DNA from: Mariniflexile sp. TRM1-10
GTDB taxonomy: Bacteria > Bacteroidota > Bacteroidia > Flavobacteriales > Flavobacteriaceae
Direction: 5' to 3'
Length of the DNA: 64,000 nt
NCBI RefSeq assembly: GCF_003425985.1
Contig: NZ_CP022985.1
Location: 4,262,001-4,326,000 of the forward strand
How positions within the stretch are numbered: the first letter of the stretch is position 1; the number at the start of each line of letters is the position of its first letter. The notes beneath the pieces were generated by a model. That model saw only the letters and a list, made by a program, of their open reading frames with translations. It ran no database searches and was not told the DNA's origin. Below are positions 38,501 through 46,761 of this stretch, one piece after another. Both the position numbers and the translations under genes were made by a program.

Positions 38501-41500
38501 TTGCTATACTACATCCTGCGTTAGGGCCTGTAGTTTCTCTTATCAACACAAAATAAGTTCCAAAAGGCAATGATCCCAAATTAGTTATGGGCAATGATCC
38601 ACCAGCAGGTACCACACCAACCCCATTTATTCCCGTTGCTGTTGTTGATAAGGAATTCCATATTTCATAATTTACAGTAGTAGATACGCCATAGACACTA
38701 TTGATTGTAAATGACACATTGCCATCGGCACTTCCAACACAAGTAATATTATTAGAAGTTAAAGCGGTGGTTGTTAATGTTGAGTTTGTTGGAATGGGGG
38801 CTGTTGCTGTTTGGTAATAACTACAATTAGTCGCATCATCATAAACAATAAACGTATAGGTAACCCCAGGAACCAACCCCGTAAACGTTGCTTTTTTACT
38901 GCCTAATGCATCTTCTGGTAACCAGGTTCCTAGTGGATTAGGATATACAGAAGTAGGGCCGTGATAAATACTGAAAAAGAAAGGGCCTGCACTAGCTAAC
39001 GCTGTACCAATACTTACCTCTGCTTCTCCACCGTTGAGACAGTCTGCCGTTGTGTTTATCGAAATATCTAAATTATTTGGAGGAGATGCCACTAAAACGT
39101 CTTGAACTAACATAGAGCACCCGTTGGCATCAACGACGTTTATTTGATACAGTCCAAAATCGACCACATCAAATGTCACAGAGGTTGTACCAGATGAATT
39201 AAGTTCTGAAGCTGAGTATCCATTAGTTCCTGTTACGTAATAATTGTAAGGGGCTGTGCCACCTGTAACAGCATCTATAATAACGGATCCTTTTGAAACC
39301 CCAAAAATGGGATCACAGCTAATATCTACGGGATGATGCAGTACATCAATTGGTGCTGGTTCTCCTATTACAATAGTTTCTGTATCTGTACAGGATTTTG
39401 AATCGGTTAGAGTAATAGTATAAGTACCTGCTGTTAAACCAGATGTTTGTGTACCATAATTAGTCCCTGTGGTATCATTATTCACATTAATAACAAAAGG
39501 TGGTGTCCCTACTGTATTGTCTATTGTAATTTGAATAGCAGCTGAATCATCGCCATTACACAAAATTTGTTGTGTTTGAACCACAGAAATGATATTAGGA
39601 AGCGAAATAGCATTAACGGTTTGCACACTAGATTCAGCAGTACAACCATTCGCATCCGTTACTTGGAATTGGTATGTGCCATTATTTGGAGTTGAGTAAT
39701 TGAATGGTGACCCTGTTGTACCTAAAAAACTATACGCAGTTCCATTTATGGAAACCGCATAAGTAAAGGGTGCAACGCCTCCTGAAAATGTACCAGTTAT
39801 GATAGCATCAGGTGAAGCCGTACAATCTAAGTCTTTAGTTAAAACAGTATTCATTGTTATTGGAACCAAGGGAGCAATGGTGAAGGATTCCGTGTAAACA
39901 CATTCATTAGCATCCCTTACTCTAAAGGTATAGGTATTTGGTACTAAACCTGAAAACACATTTGAAGTTTGATAAGCCGTTGCAGATGCTGCTGGTGCAA
40001 TAATTTGATATTCTAAAGTACCAACACCACCTGTTGCTGTTACCGTTACATCGGAAGTCATTGACGGACAGCTTAAAGGTGTATTGCTAAAACTTAAATC
40101 TGTTGGAGGGTTTAGTGGATCGATGGTTATTGGCGCTGTTGCAAATGTACAATCATTAGCATCTTTTATGGTTACAGTGTAGGTTCCATTTACCAGACCT
40201 GAAAAGGTAAGTCCTGTTTGGAAATTTACCCCATCGATACTATAGGTATAAGGAGCTGTCCCTCCCGAAACATCTGAAACAGTAATAACACCATTGGTAG
40301 TACAAGTATAAGGTGTTGTTAATGTTGCTGTTCCGTTAATGGCAGTTGCCGTTGTAATAGTTATGGGTTCTGGTGTCGTCACACACACATCTGTTCCTAT
40401 GGCATATTGAACTACGACATCGTAATTACCTGCTGCCAACCCTGTAAATACTGGCGAGTTGAAGAACGTCACGCCATTGTCTATACTGTACATTAAACTG
40501 TTTCCATTGGCATTGGTGACATTAACAGCAATAGCACCTGCATCATCTGCATCAGAACATAAAATATCTGTTTTTGTAACATTGAAATCTGGTGCAGGAG
40601 TGGCATCTACCGTTATTGAAGTTTCTGCTGGACAGTTATTGGAATCCATAACGATTATATCATATACACCTGGAGCTGTTACCGCAATTTGTGGTGTAGA
40701 TTGGAATTCCGTTGTACTGTTTACAAAATAATAATACGGTGGCGTCCCTCCTATTGGGTACACTGTAATTTCACCATCGGTACAGGTTAATGGGGTTGTA
40801 AGTGCCGAAGTGGCTGTTAACAATGGCGGATCAATAATTTCGATATCCACAGTTTCCGTACAACCATCCTCTGTAGATACCGTTGCAGTATATATTCCAG
40901 GATTTAGATTAGTAAATGTGTAATCACTAGCGTTTATAGGCCCTACACTATTTATTAATGTGCCACCTTGGTAAATGGAATAGAAATACTGTGGTCGTAC
41001 ATCGTTAGCCGCCAATACGACGCTTCCTTTTTCTCCATTACAATAGGGTTGCGTGATAATTGTTGAAACAGTAAAATCCCTTTGTCTTATTTGAACATCG
41101 GGTACTGTAAATATACACGGATTTGGTGTTACGCCAATTTGTCTTATATAAACGGAATAAAGATTAGGAGTGTTAATTGAAAACACATTGCTTGTTTGGT
41201 AGTTTGTACCATCAATACTAAACTCATAACCACTTGGTACACCGCCAACGGTGATTTCACCAGGTGTAGTACAATAAATATCTCTTGAAGTAACTGTTGG
41301 AACTAATAAGTTTTCATATACGTTGAAATAAAACTGATTAAAACATCCACCAGTATAGTTTAATGTCAATCGATATTGCCCATGAGTATCCACCATAAAA
41401 TTGGGTCCAGTCCCTACTTGATTCCAAGTACAGTCCGGGTTTTCGTTAGCACAATCTTCTTCGGTTACTGCTGTACAACTAGTTTCATCTAACTTTTCCC

Positions 41501-43475
41501 AAATAATGGATGACGTATCGGTGATATTGGTTTGAATAAATCTAGAATCATTAGCACCACAAAGGAAAATATTAGGCAATTGTTTACCATCGTTCGGACA
41601 AGTGACCACTTCATCTGCAAAAGGAATAACAGGATTTGTAACTCCTACTCCAAAAGTAACCACATTGAATACTTGGTCGGTTGATTGACAAGGCGCTATT
41701 GCTGTATTATGTACATAGTAGGTGCCAGGTGCTGTAACTGTAATAGATTGGGTTGTTCCTATTACAGTACCTGAATCATTTGTCCAAGAATAAGCATCAT
41801 AACCGCTACCGGCAGTTAATTCCGTACTAGCTCCACAAAGTATGACTTCCTCTTCAAAAATACAATCGTTTAAATCGGCTAAAAAATTAGTAGCACCCGG
41901 AGTTAATAAACAACCTGTATTACTACTAAAACTGGGGTCGTCAGAAATAGTAAAATCAGGATTTATTGTTCCTTTATACGTTGCATAGGCTTGGTTGTCA
42001 ATATTATTAGAACAAGCATCGCTTAATAAACTACAGGTTGCAACAACTGTTACCTTAAATTGAATTTCGGAAACGGGGTCGTTTTCTTCCACCACCGATG
42101 GGTCGATACTAAAAATAAGTTCTCTGGTAGTTGGGTTATAACTTTGAACGCTAACTCCTGTTGGCAAAACCCCAATATCTGCTGGATAATTAAAAACAAC
42201 ATTTGTTGGAAGAATATCCCTAATGGTTAAATCGGTTGCATCATCGTTTCCTGTATTCTGAAAACCGATGGTATAGTATAATTCATCGCCTAAATCTACA
42301 ACTTGCCCACCTATATCATTTCCAAACACATCTTCAACAATTTTGGTCAATACAATATTTGGTGCGATAATTTCAATAGCAAACGCACTAAAATAGAAAT
42401 AATAAATATCTGTATTTGTACCTAATCTAATAGTGGCTGAGGTATCACCATTTGCTATTAAACTATTTCCCGCATTGGGAATGTTTATAATACCTGCATC
42501 AAAACCCAACGTATTTGAACTAGTAGGATTTCTGTCAGTGAAAGTCATTGGAGAATTCGTATTAGGGTCTATAATAGATACGGTACTATTAAAAAAGTTA
42601 TTATTCGGACGTATGGTTGTACCGCTTGCATTTGTAGCACTAATTTTTGTGCCATTAATTTCTAAATAATCTTCTGTCCATCCTCTATCGCCTTCCAAAG
42701 CACTAAATGCGTATTTTGCTCGAACGGGACCTATTGGTATCGTTTGAAATCCATCTATAGGAAAGGTTTGCTCATCGTTAGGGGCTTGATTATCTATTTT
42801 TGTAAACCCATCAAAAGATGTGATATATTTACTTGGCAGCAATGGGTCTTCATAAATTACAAAAAGTGACCATCCAGCTGATAGACCTTCTGTATTACGT
42901 CCAGTACCACTATTCATCATTGCAGATGTTGTGGATGATATATTAGCGACTGTATACGTTCCTTCAGGATTACTTAAAGCTGTTAATATATTTGTTACAT
43001 CTCTATAGTAAGCATAGGTATTGGAGTTTCTATTATCCGAAGAGTTTTGATAATAAACCTCTGTTCCTGTAATATCTATATACCCCCCACTTTCCGGAGT
43101 TTGAAATTTAATATTTGCCATTGGTGTATCCCCTTTTACTACGGAACTCCAGTACAATCCAGCATAAACAATTTTATAACAACTAACATCGTTGGGTACA
43201 TCTAAATCAGCACTACTAGAGTTAAAGGTATTGTTATCATTATCAATGTCAACATACACCATATTGTCTCTATTAGTACTACTTTCATTATTATTGGTTC
43301 CAGAATAAGGGTTTGTTCTATGAACTCCCATGTTACTATTACCAATTAAAAGCATATCTCCTTTAATGGCTTCATCATATCTTGGATTAAACGGAACAAG
43401 GTTTTGACCAAACATACTGCTAAAGCATGCTAAAAAAAATAAAACAAGTAGGTTAGTTAAAGTAGTTTTTTTCAT
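35211..43475 (-). CDS. Giant SprB-like T9SS adhesin (2754 residues), paralog
   Basis: I start at the ATG at 43475 (MKKTTLTNLLVLF); a TTG two codons upstream is less likely. The order matches the larger paralog: signal peptide (ending SSMFGQ), N-terminal domain with KIVYAGLYWSSVVKG, DUF11-type domain (NIVLTKIVEDVFGNDIGG), Ig-like region, then SprB-type repeats, here only about 20-25. The identical type B sorting domain follows. The jelly-roll insert of the paralog is missing. The N-terminal ~900 residues align throughout at moderate identity, and the C-terminal ~650 align in patches of very high identity. Probably a surface adhesin exported by T9SS. Confidence 0.93.
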   Translation of the reverse strand: MKKTTLTNLLVLFFLACFSSMFGQNLVPFNPRYDEAIKGDMLLIGNSNMGVHRTNPYSGTNNNESSTNRDNMVYVDIDNDNNTFNSSSADLDVPNDVSCYKIVYAGLYWSSVVKGDTPMANIKFQTPESGGYIDITGTEVYYQNSSDNRNSNTYAYYRDVTNILTALSNPEGTYTVANISSTTSAMMNSGTGRNTEGLSAGWSLFVIYEDPLLPSKYITSFDGFTKIDNQAPNDEQTFPIDGFQTIPIGPVRAKYAFSALEGDRGWTEDYLEINGTKISATNASGTTIRPNNNFFNSTVSIIDPNTNSPMTFTDRNPTSSNTLGFDAGIINIPNAGNSLIANGDTSATIRLGTNTDIYYFYFSAFAIEIIAPNIVLTKIVEDVFGNDIGGQVVDLGDELYYTIGFQNTGNDDATDLTIRDILPTNVVFNYPADIGVLPTGVSVQSYNPTTRELIFSIDPSVVEENDPVSEIQFKVTVVATCSLLSDACSNNIDNQAYATYKGTINPDFTISDDPSFSSNTGCLLTPGATNFLADLNDCIFEEEVILCGASTELTAGSGYDAYSWTNDSGTVIGTTQSITVTAPGTYYVHNTAIAPCQSTDQVFNVVTFGVGVTNPVIPFADEVVTCPNDGKQLPNIFLCGANDSRFIQTNITDTSSIIWEKLDETSCTAVTEEDCANENPDCTWNQVGTGPNFMVDTHGQYRLTLNYTGGCFNQFYFNVYENLLVPTVTSRDIYCTTPGEITVGGVPSGYEFSIDGTNYQTSNVFSINTPNLYSVYIRQIGVTPNPCIFTVPDVQIRQRDFTVSTIITQPYCNGEKGSVVLAANDVRPQYFYSIYQGGTLINSVGPINASDYTFTNLNPGIYTATVSTEDGCTETVDIEIIDPPLLTATSALTTPLTCTDGEITVYPIGGTPPYYYFVNSTTEFQSTPQIAVTAPGVYDIIVMDSNNCPAETSITVDATPAPDFNVTKTDILCSDADDAGAIAVNVTNANGNSLMYSIDNGVTFFNSPVFTGLAAGNYDVVVQYAIGTDVCVTTPEPITITTATAINGTATLTTPYTCTTNGVITVSDVSGGTAPYTYSIDGVNFQTGLTFSGLVNGTYTVTIKDANDCTFATAPITIDPLNPPTDLSFSNTPLSCPSMTSDVTVTATGGVGTLEYQIIAPAASATAYQTSNVFSGLVPNTYTFRVRDANECVYTESFTIAPLVPITMNTVLTKDLDCTASPDAIITGTFSGGVAPFTYAVSINGTAYSFLGTTGSPFNYSTPNNGTYQFQVTDANGCTAESSVQTVNAISLPNIISVVQTQQILCNGDDSAAIQITIDNTVGTPPFVINVNNDTTGTNYGTQTSGLTAGTYTITLTDSKSCTDTETIVIGEPAPIDVLHHPVDISCDPIFGVSKGSVIIDAVTGGTAPYNYYVTGTNGYSASELNSSGTTSVTFDVVDFGLYQINVVDANGCSMLVQDVLVASPPNNLDISINTTADCLNGGEAEVSIGTALASAGPFFFSIYHGPTSVYPNPLGTWLPEDALGSKKATFTGLVPGVTYTFIVYDDATNCSYYQTATAPIPTNSTLTTTALTSNNITCVGSADGNVSFTINSVYGVSTTVNYEIWNSLSTTATGINGVGVVPAGGSLPITNLGSLPFGTYFVLIRETTGPNAGCSIATVPFNITESTIDLSISATVNKNANCNANSGVISAIAKDGTAPYVYQLTTSATPPLATDPSWASTNTFNRDAGNYYVHVKDAYGCIKTTSVLVLPSDPTPVISATLNNQCTAVEGSFVIDVALTTAGIAPYAYSIDGGAFQTKTAPFTISNLASGSHTVEIRDANGCGNLVTVDIIEPVNLSPTVTTLPTCNDDDGVLTITGSGGTGSYTYSISPSPASASISGNVISGLPSGSYTVTITDAITLCTEDVEVFLPSTTLPTITLSTPTAITCFGETNGTFEINVSGYTGSYTFEVFNSSGASINGVVSANTSTNPLLVTGIPAGNYTVVITETASPFCSATSNVVTINSPLNPLALVVSETSNVTCDDDKGTITAIATGGYGTYVYELTGSASVAYSPNGIFRDLSAGMYTVNVRDAGGCIVSDDVTLTIPTPINATVTATPTLLSCFGDKNATITVGNVTGGQGSNYTYTLNMVLPTVTSSGPQTTPIFSGLGAGTYNVTVTDGYNCEFTTTDVTISEPSQIVASLVKATSQTCEIQATLTLSATGGTGTYEYSDDAAFGSVIGSFTSEITFSVPEGAYRYYVRDANGCIAVVSNDIIIDPLPELVVNLDITNATINCAGDTTGVIIAEAEGGLGNYVYTLQDGSGTNIPGATQNSPGVFTELSIGTYQVRVDSGDCLTTSAQVTITEPTAALTASFVATDITCPGTNNGRLEITASGGTGTIKYAISPRLDQFFETPIFEDLSPGTYQAIAQDELGCYVVHDFVIEEPLPVVLTIVPNSIIPEACQGDMDGEFSIEISGGTAPYSVVLDDINGSYVQGDPAQTQFTFSNLGGGDHIVYVRDAQGCETEWNITFPESVLIEPEVTVEFGCTNNTSTNTVTVTVDETLVDPADLDYSLNNGPYQPGNVFVDVPAGTGHTVTVRHTNGCEKQTLPFDIQQYDPLALTIDMPSGGMLNEIVATATGGSGDYEFTLNGESYGSDNTFLIYESGTYTVTVTDSYGCFATASGYFEYVDVCIPNYFTPATEGWGPGCASQYGRLTVDIFDRYGRKVATLRVGDKWDGNYNGKELPTGDYWYVVRLNDPKDDRDFVGHFTLYR

Positions 43476-43550
43476 AGACAACTTTTTATTATTTCTCTTT
43501 TTTGGGGTAAAAAGAAATGTTAATCACTGCTAACAATTACTTAAGAACAA

Positions 43551-43686
43551 TTTTATTCCTACAATTGAAACATTTTGTCCTAATTAATTGTTTTTAAACG
43601 ATATAAATATCGTAAATTATTTTGAAACAATAGTAGATTAAAATCATAAATAACGCATTTTATCGATTAAATAATACTTTAAACTC
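43551..43686 (-). promoter_or_regulatory. Conserved upstream region of adhesin 2
   Basis: Counterpart of 33647-33780, with attttatcga at 43658-43667. The remaining DNA in the 594-bp gap 43476-44069 holds a repeat-like stretch (about 43865-44000) and the terminator at 44007-44033; I see no convincing gene there. Confidence 0.55.
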
Positions 43687-44006
43687 GATTAATGATTATT
43701 TTTGTAGTATTTTAAATATAAAACACATTATTGAAATGTAACAATATATTTATTACAAAAAATGTTATTAGAGAAAATCAACAAGCAACCAAAACATTCA
43801 TATACAGGAAGTCAACATTAATTTTTATGAATATACAAATAAAAAATTTCTTAAAACAGACTATCGAGGCAGAGCCACACAAGTACTTAGCCTATTTCAT
43901 TTTGATCAGGGGGTTAATTTACCTCACCTAGAACTGCCTTTTTGGATGGTTCAGACCACTCTAAAGGAAAGGTGAATTAGGCATGAGTGAAACAAACTGG
44001 CGAAGC

Positions 44007-44033
44007 AAAAACCCCGAGGCAGAGCCATCGGGG
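44007..44033 (-). terminator. Intrinsic terminator after the SprF-rod-SPOR gene
   Basis: On the minus strand ccccga and tcgggg (44033-44028 and 44017-44012) form a GC-rich stem with an inner ggc/gcc pair, followed by TTTTTGC. It lies 36 bp past the stop codon at 44070. The sequence is related to the hairpin at 34141-34154. Confidence 0.75.
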
Positions 44034-44069
44034 AATTACTTAGATTAGATTAATTTGGTAGTTTTTTAA

Positions 44070-46760
44070 TTAGTTTTCAATCTTCACCATAGACATTTTA
44101 CCATTATAAGGCGTGCTTCCTTTTGATTTCATGGCATTTCTAGCGCCTTCAATATAATCAAATTTATCATAATAAATATAATATTTACTGGTAGCTGCAT
44201 CGTAAAAGAAGTTGATATTGTTTTGACCTGCCGCTACTGCTTTTCTTAAAAATTCATCTCTCTTAGCAACATCACTATGCACTGCAATTACAAGATAATA
44301 CCCGCTTTCTACATTTCTAACACCCTTAATAATTTGAATATTATCGCTCCGTTCTTCTCCAAAATCGAAATCTGACTCCTTAAGCGGCACAGCACTTGCT
44401 TCTGTAAATTGTTTTATTTGATTCAGTGTTTCTCGGTCTTTGTTATATCGATCTTGTTCATTATCATACGCGGCACGTTTTATACGTCGTTTGCGCTCTA
44501 TTTCGGTTGCTATTTTAATACTTTCCAATTCTGAGACTAAAGTTTCTTTTGAGCGTTTCGCTTTCGCTTGGGCTTCTTTTAGTACTGAAATTTCATTCAG
44601 ATAAATCATGTTAATTTTATCCTGTGCATTAGGAACCTTTTTAAGTCTCTCTTTATACAGGTCTTCCAATTCCTTGATTTTTATATCTTGGGCTTTTATA
44701 ACATCATCAATCTGAACTTTTAAAGATTCTAAAGCAGCATTTTCAGCTGATACACTTTTAAAAGGTTTAGGTTCTGTATAAATACCTTGTTCGCTTAAAT
44801 CATTTTCTTGTTTTAAATCTTGAAGATCTTTTTTCCTACTAGCTACGGTTTCGTTCAATTTGATTATTAATTCGGCTTGTTCGATTTTAGAATCTGAAGC
44901 TAATTTTGTTAAATTTTGCATAGCTATACCAGTGGCATCTTTTGGAACTGAGATTAAAGCAGCATCTAATTCTTCTTGTTTAATCCTAGCTTCTTCTTCG
45001 GCTTTAGCTTGAGCTTCCTGTGCTTGTTTAATCCTAGCTGCTTCTTCGGCTTTGGCTTGAGCTTCCTGAGCTAGTTTAACCCTAGCTGCTTCTTCTGCCT
45101 TGGCTTTGGCTTCCTGGGCTAGTTTAACCCTAGCTGCTTCTTCTGCTTTGGCTTTGGCTTCCTGGGCTAGTTTAATCCTAGCTGCTTCTTCTGCCTTGGC
45201 TTTGGCTTCCTGGTCTAGTTTAATCCTAGCTGCTTCTTCTGCCTTGGCTTTGGCTTCCTTGGCTAGTTTAATCCTAGCCGCTTCTTCTGCCTTGGCTTTG
45301 GCTTCCTGGGCTAGTTTAATCCTAGCCGCTTCTTCTGCCTTGGCTTTGGCTTCCTGGGCTAGTTTACTAGCTGCTTCTTCGGCTTTGGCTTGAGCTTCCT
45401 GAGCTAGTTTAATTCTAGCTGCTTCTTCAGCTTTAGTTTGAGCTTCCTGGGCTAGTTTAACCCTAGCTGATTCTTCTGCCTTGGCTTTGGCTTCCTGAGC
45501 TAGTTTAACCCTAGCTGCTTCTTCGGCTTTGGCTTGAGCTTCCTGAGCTAGTTTAATTCTAGCTGCTTCTTCGGCTTTGGCTTGAGCTTCCTGGGCTAGT
45601 TTAACCCTAGCTGATTCTTCTGCCTTGGCTTCTTGTGCTTGTTTAGATTCTTCAATCAATTTAAGTCGGGCGGCTTTTTTCTCTTCTAATTTGGCCAGTG
45701 CCTCTGCCCTAGCCTGTGCTTTGGCTTCTGCAATGGCTTTTCTATCTACTTTACCTCCTGTTGTCGTATGACGTTTTGCTAAAGCGTTTCTTGATTTTTT
45801 CACTGGAGAAATTAATGCGCCTTCTTCATCATCATCACTATAATTGTAGCGTTCCCGTTTTGTGAATTTATATGCCAAAGTAACTTCGTGTGAATTTCCA
45901 AAAGTGGCCATGTCGCCCATTTCCTTTTCATAATTATACTCTATGGCAATTTGACTGGTTATATTAAGTCCAATTCCTGCGGATAATCCATATAAAGTAT
46001 TATAACCCGCTTGCCCCCAAATGCCTTTTGCTGTTGTTAGCATCATAATTCCTGAAAGGACGGTTTGGTCTTTTTTGAATTCCGACCGCACTAAACTTGA
46101 AAATTTGCTACTATCAAAAAAACCGCGACTATCTACATAGCCCGTGTACATTACATGTGCTTGAACGCTTTGCTCAGGGTTTTCTTCGATAACTTGAGAT
46201 GTTTTGAAATTATAGGAAACAAGATTGTTTAGAGACACGCCAAAATCAAAAAAAGCAGTACCATAGTTTATACCTGGATTGATCGTACCAAGCATGTTTG
46301 AAGGTACATTTTCTAACGAGGGATCTGAGAAATTTGTAATAACGTTGCCTTCATTGATGCCACTTTTATAAAAGCCCAAATTCAAACCAAAAGTTAAATT
46401 GCTATCTCTATCCAAAACAACATTGTAGGCATAATTTAACACACCTCCAAAAGTGGTTAACACACCATAATTTTGTTGAAACAAGCCAATACTAGCTCCT
46501 GAATTTTCGGCAAACCTTCCTGAATAACTAAACAGATACGCTTGAGGCGCATTATCAAACTGAACCCATTGGCGTTTATTGGTAAAACTAAGGTATTTAT
46601 TTTGTTCCCTGACAAAACTAAATGTGGGATTTATGGTGTATTTGTTAAACTTTAAAGAGTTTCTAACAGGCAATGCAAAAGCAACAACACCGTTTTCTTG
46701 CGCATGAAGCGTTTGTGATAAACACAAAAAAATGACTATATACAGTAGGTGTTTTTGCAT
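44070..46760 (-). CDS. PorP/SprF barrel fused to a helical repeat rod and SPOR-like domain
   Basis: The 896-residue protein has a signal peptide (ending LHAQ) and a PorP/SprF-type barrel domain (about 22-310; INPTFSFVREQNKYLSFTNK start, ITSQIAIEYNYEKEMGD end). A basic linker follows, then about 14 tandem 16-residue units AKAEEAARIKLAQEAQ (about 373-597), more charged helix (600-790) and a C-terminal SPOR-like domain (about 805-896, GYYLVIAVHSDVAKRDEFL). The rod resembles the helical middle domain of TolA. SPOR domains bind glycan strands of peptidoglycan. I infer an outer-membrane T9SS barrel tethered to the cell wall. The gene follows its putative substrate, the 481-residue sorting-domain protein, after a 1-bp gap. 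Confidence 0.85.
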   Translation of the reverse strand: MQKHLLYIVIFLCLSQTLHAQENGVVAFALPVRNSLKFNKYTINPTFSFVREQNKYLSFTNKRQWVQFDNAPQAYLFSYSGRFAENSGASIGLFQQNYGVLTTFGGVLNYAYNVVLDRDSNLTFGLNLGFYKSGINEGNVITNFSDPSLENVPSNMLGTINPGINYGTAFFDFGVSLNNLVSYNFKTSQVIEENPEQSVQAHVMYTGYVDSRGFFDSSKFSSLVRSEFKKDQTVLSGIMMLTTAKGIWGQAGYNTLYGLSAGIGLNITSQIAIEYNYEKEMGDMATFGNSHEVTLAYKFTKRERYNYSDDDEEGALISPVKKSRNALAKRHTTTGGKVDRKAIAEAKAQARAEALAKLEEKKAARLKLIEESKQAQEAKAEESARVKLAQEAQAKAEEAARIKLAQEAQAKAEEAARVKLAQEAKAKAEESARVKLAQEAQTKAEEAARIKLAQEAQAKAEEAASKLAQEAKAKAEEAARIKLAQEAKAKAEEAARIKLAKEAKAKAEEAARIKLDQEAKAKAEEAARIKLAQEAKAKAEEAARVKLAQEAKAKAEEAARVKLAQEAQAKAEEAARIKQAQEAQAKAEEEARIKQEELDAALISVPKDATGIAMQNLTKLASDSKIEQAELIIKLNETVASRKKDLQDLKQENDLSEQGIYTEPKPFKSVSAENAALESLKVQIDDVIKAQDIKIKELEDLYKERLKKVPNAQDKINMIYLNEISVLKEAQAKAKRSKETLVSELESIKIATEIERKRRIKRAAYDNEQDRYNKDRETLNQIKQFTEASAVPLKESDFDFGEERSDNIQIIKGVRNVESGYYLVIAVHSDVAKRDEFLRKAVAAGQNNINFFYDAATSKYYIYYDKFDYIEGARNAMKSKGSTPYNGKMSMVKIEN
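44985..45645 (-). repeat. 48-bp coding tandem repeat
   Basis: About 14 in-frame copies of a 48-bp unit encode the AKAEEAARIKLAQEAQ rod. Units vary at few positions (I/V, Q/K). One unit (near 45360-45375) lacks a codon and gives 15 residues. Confidence 0.93.
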
Positions 46761-46761
46761 G

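Noticed and set aside
43731..43931. Plus-strand 66-codon frame in the gap upstream of the second adhesin gene
   Set aside because: AT-rich with no motif; part overlaps repeat-like DNA similar to that at 44007-44033.
45100..45393. Plus-strand open frame rich in Ala, Leu and Ser inside the SprF-rod-SPOR gene
   Set aside because: It is the mirror of the 48-bp coding repeat, whose composition keeps other frames open. The minus-strand protein explains the sequence.
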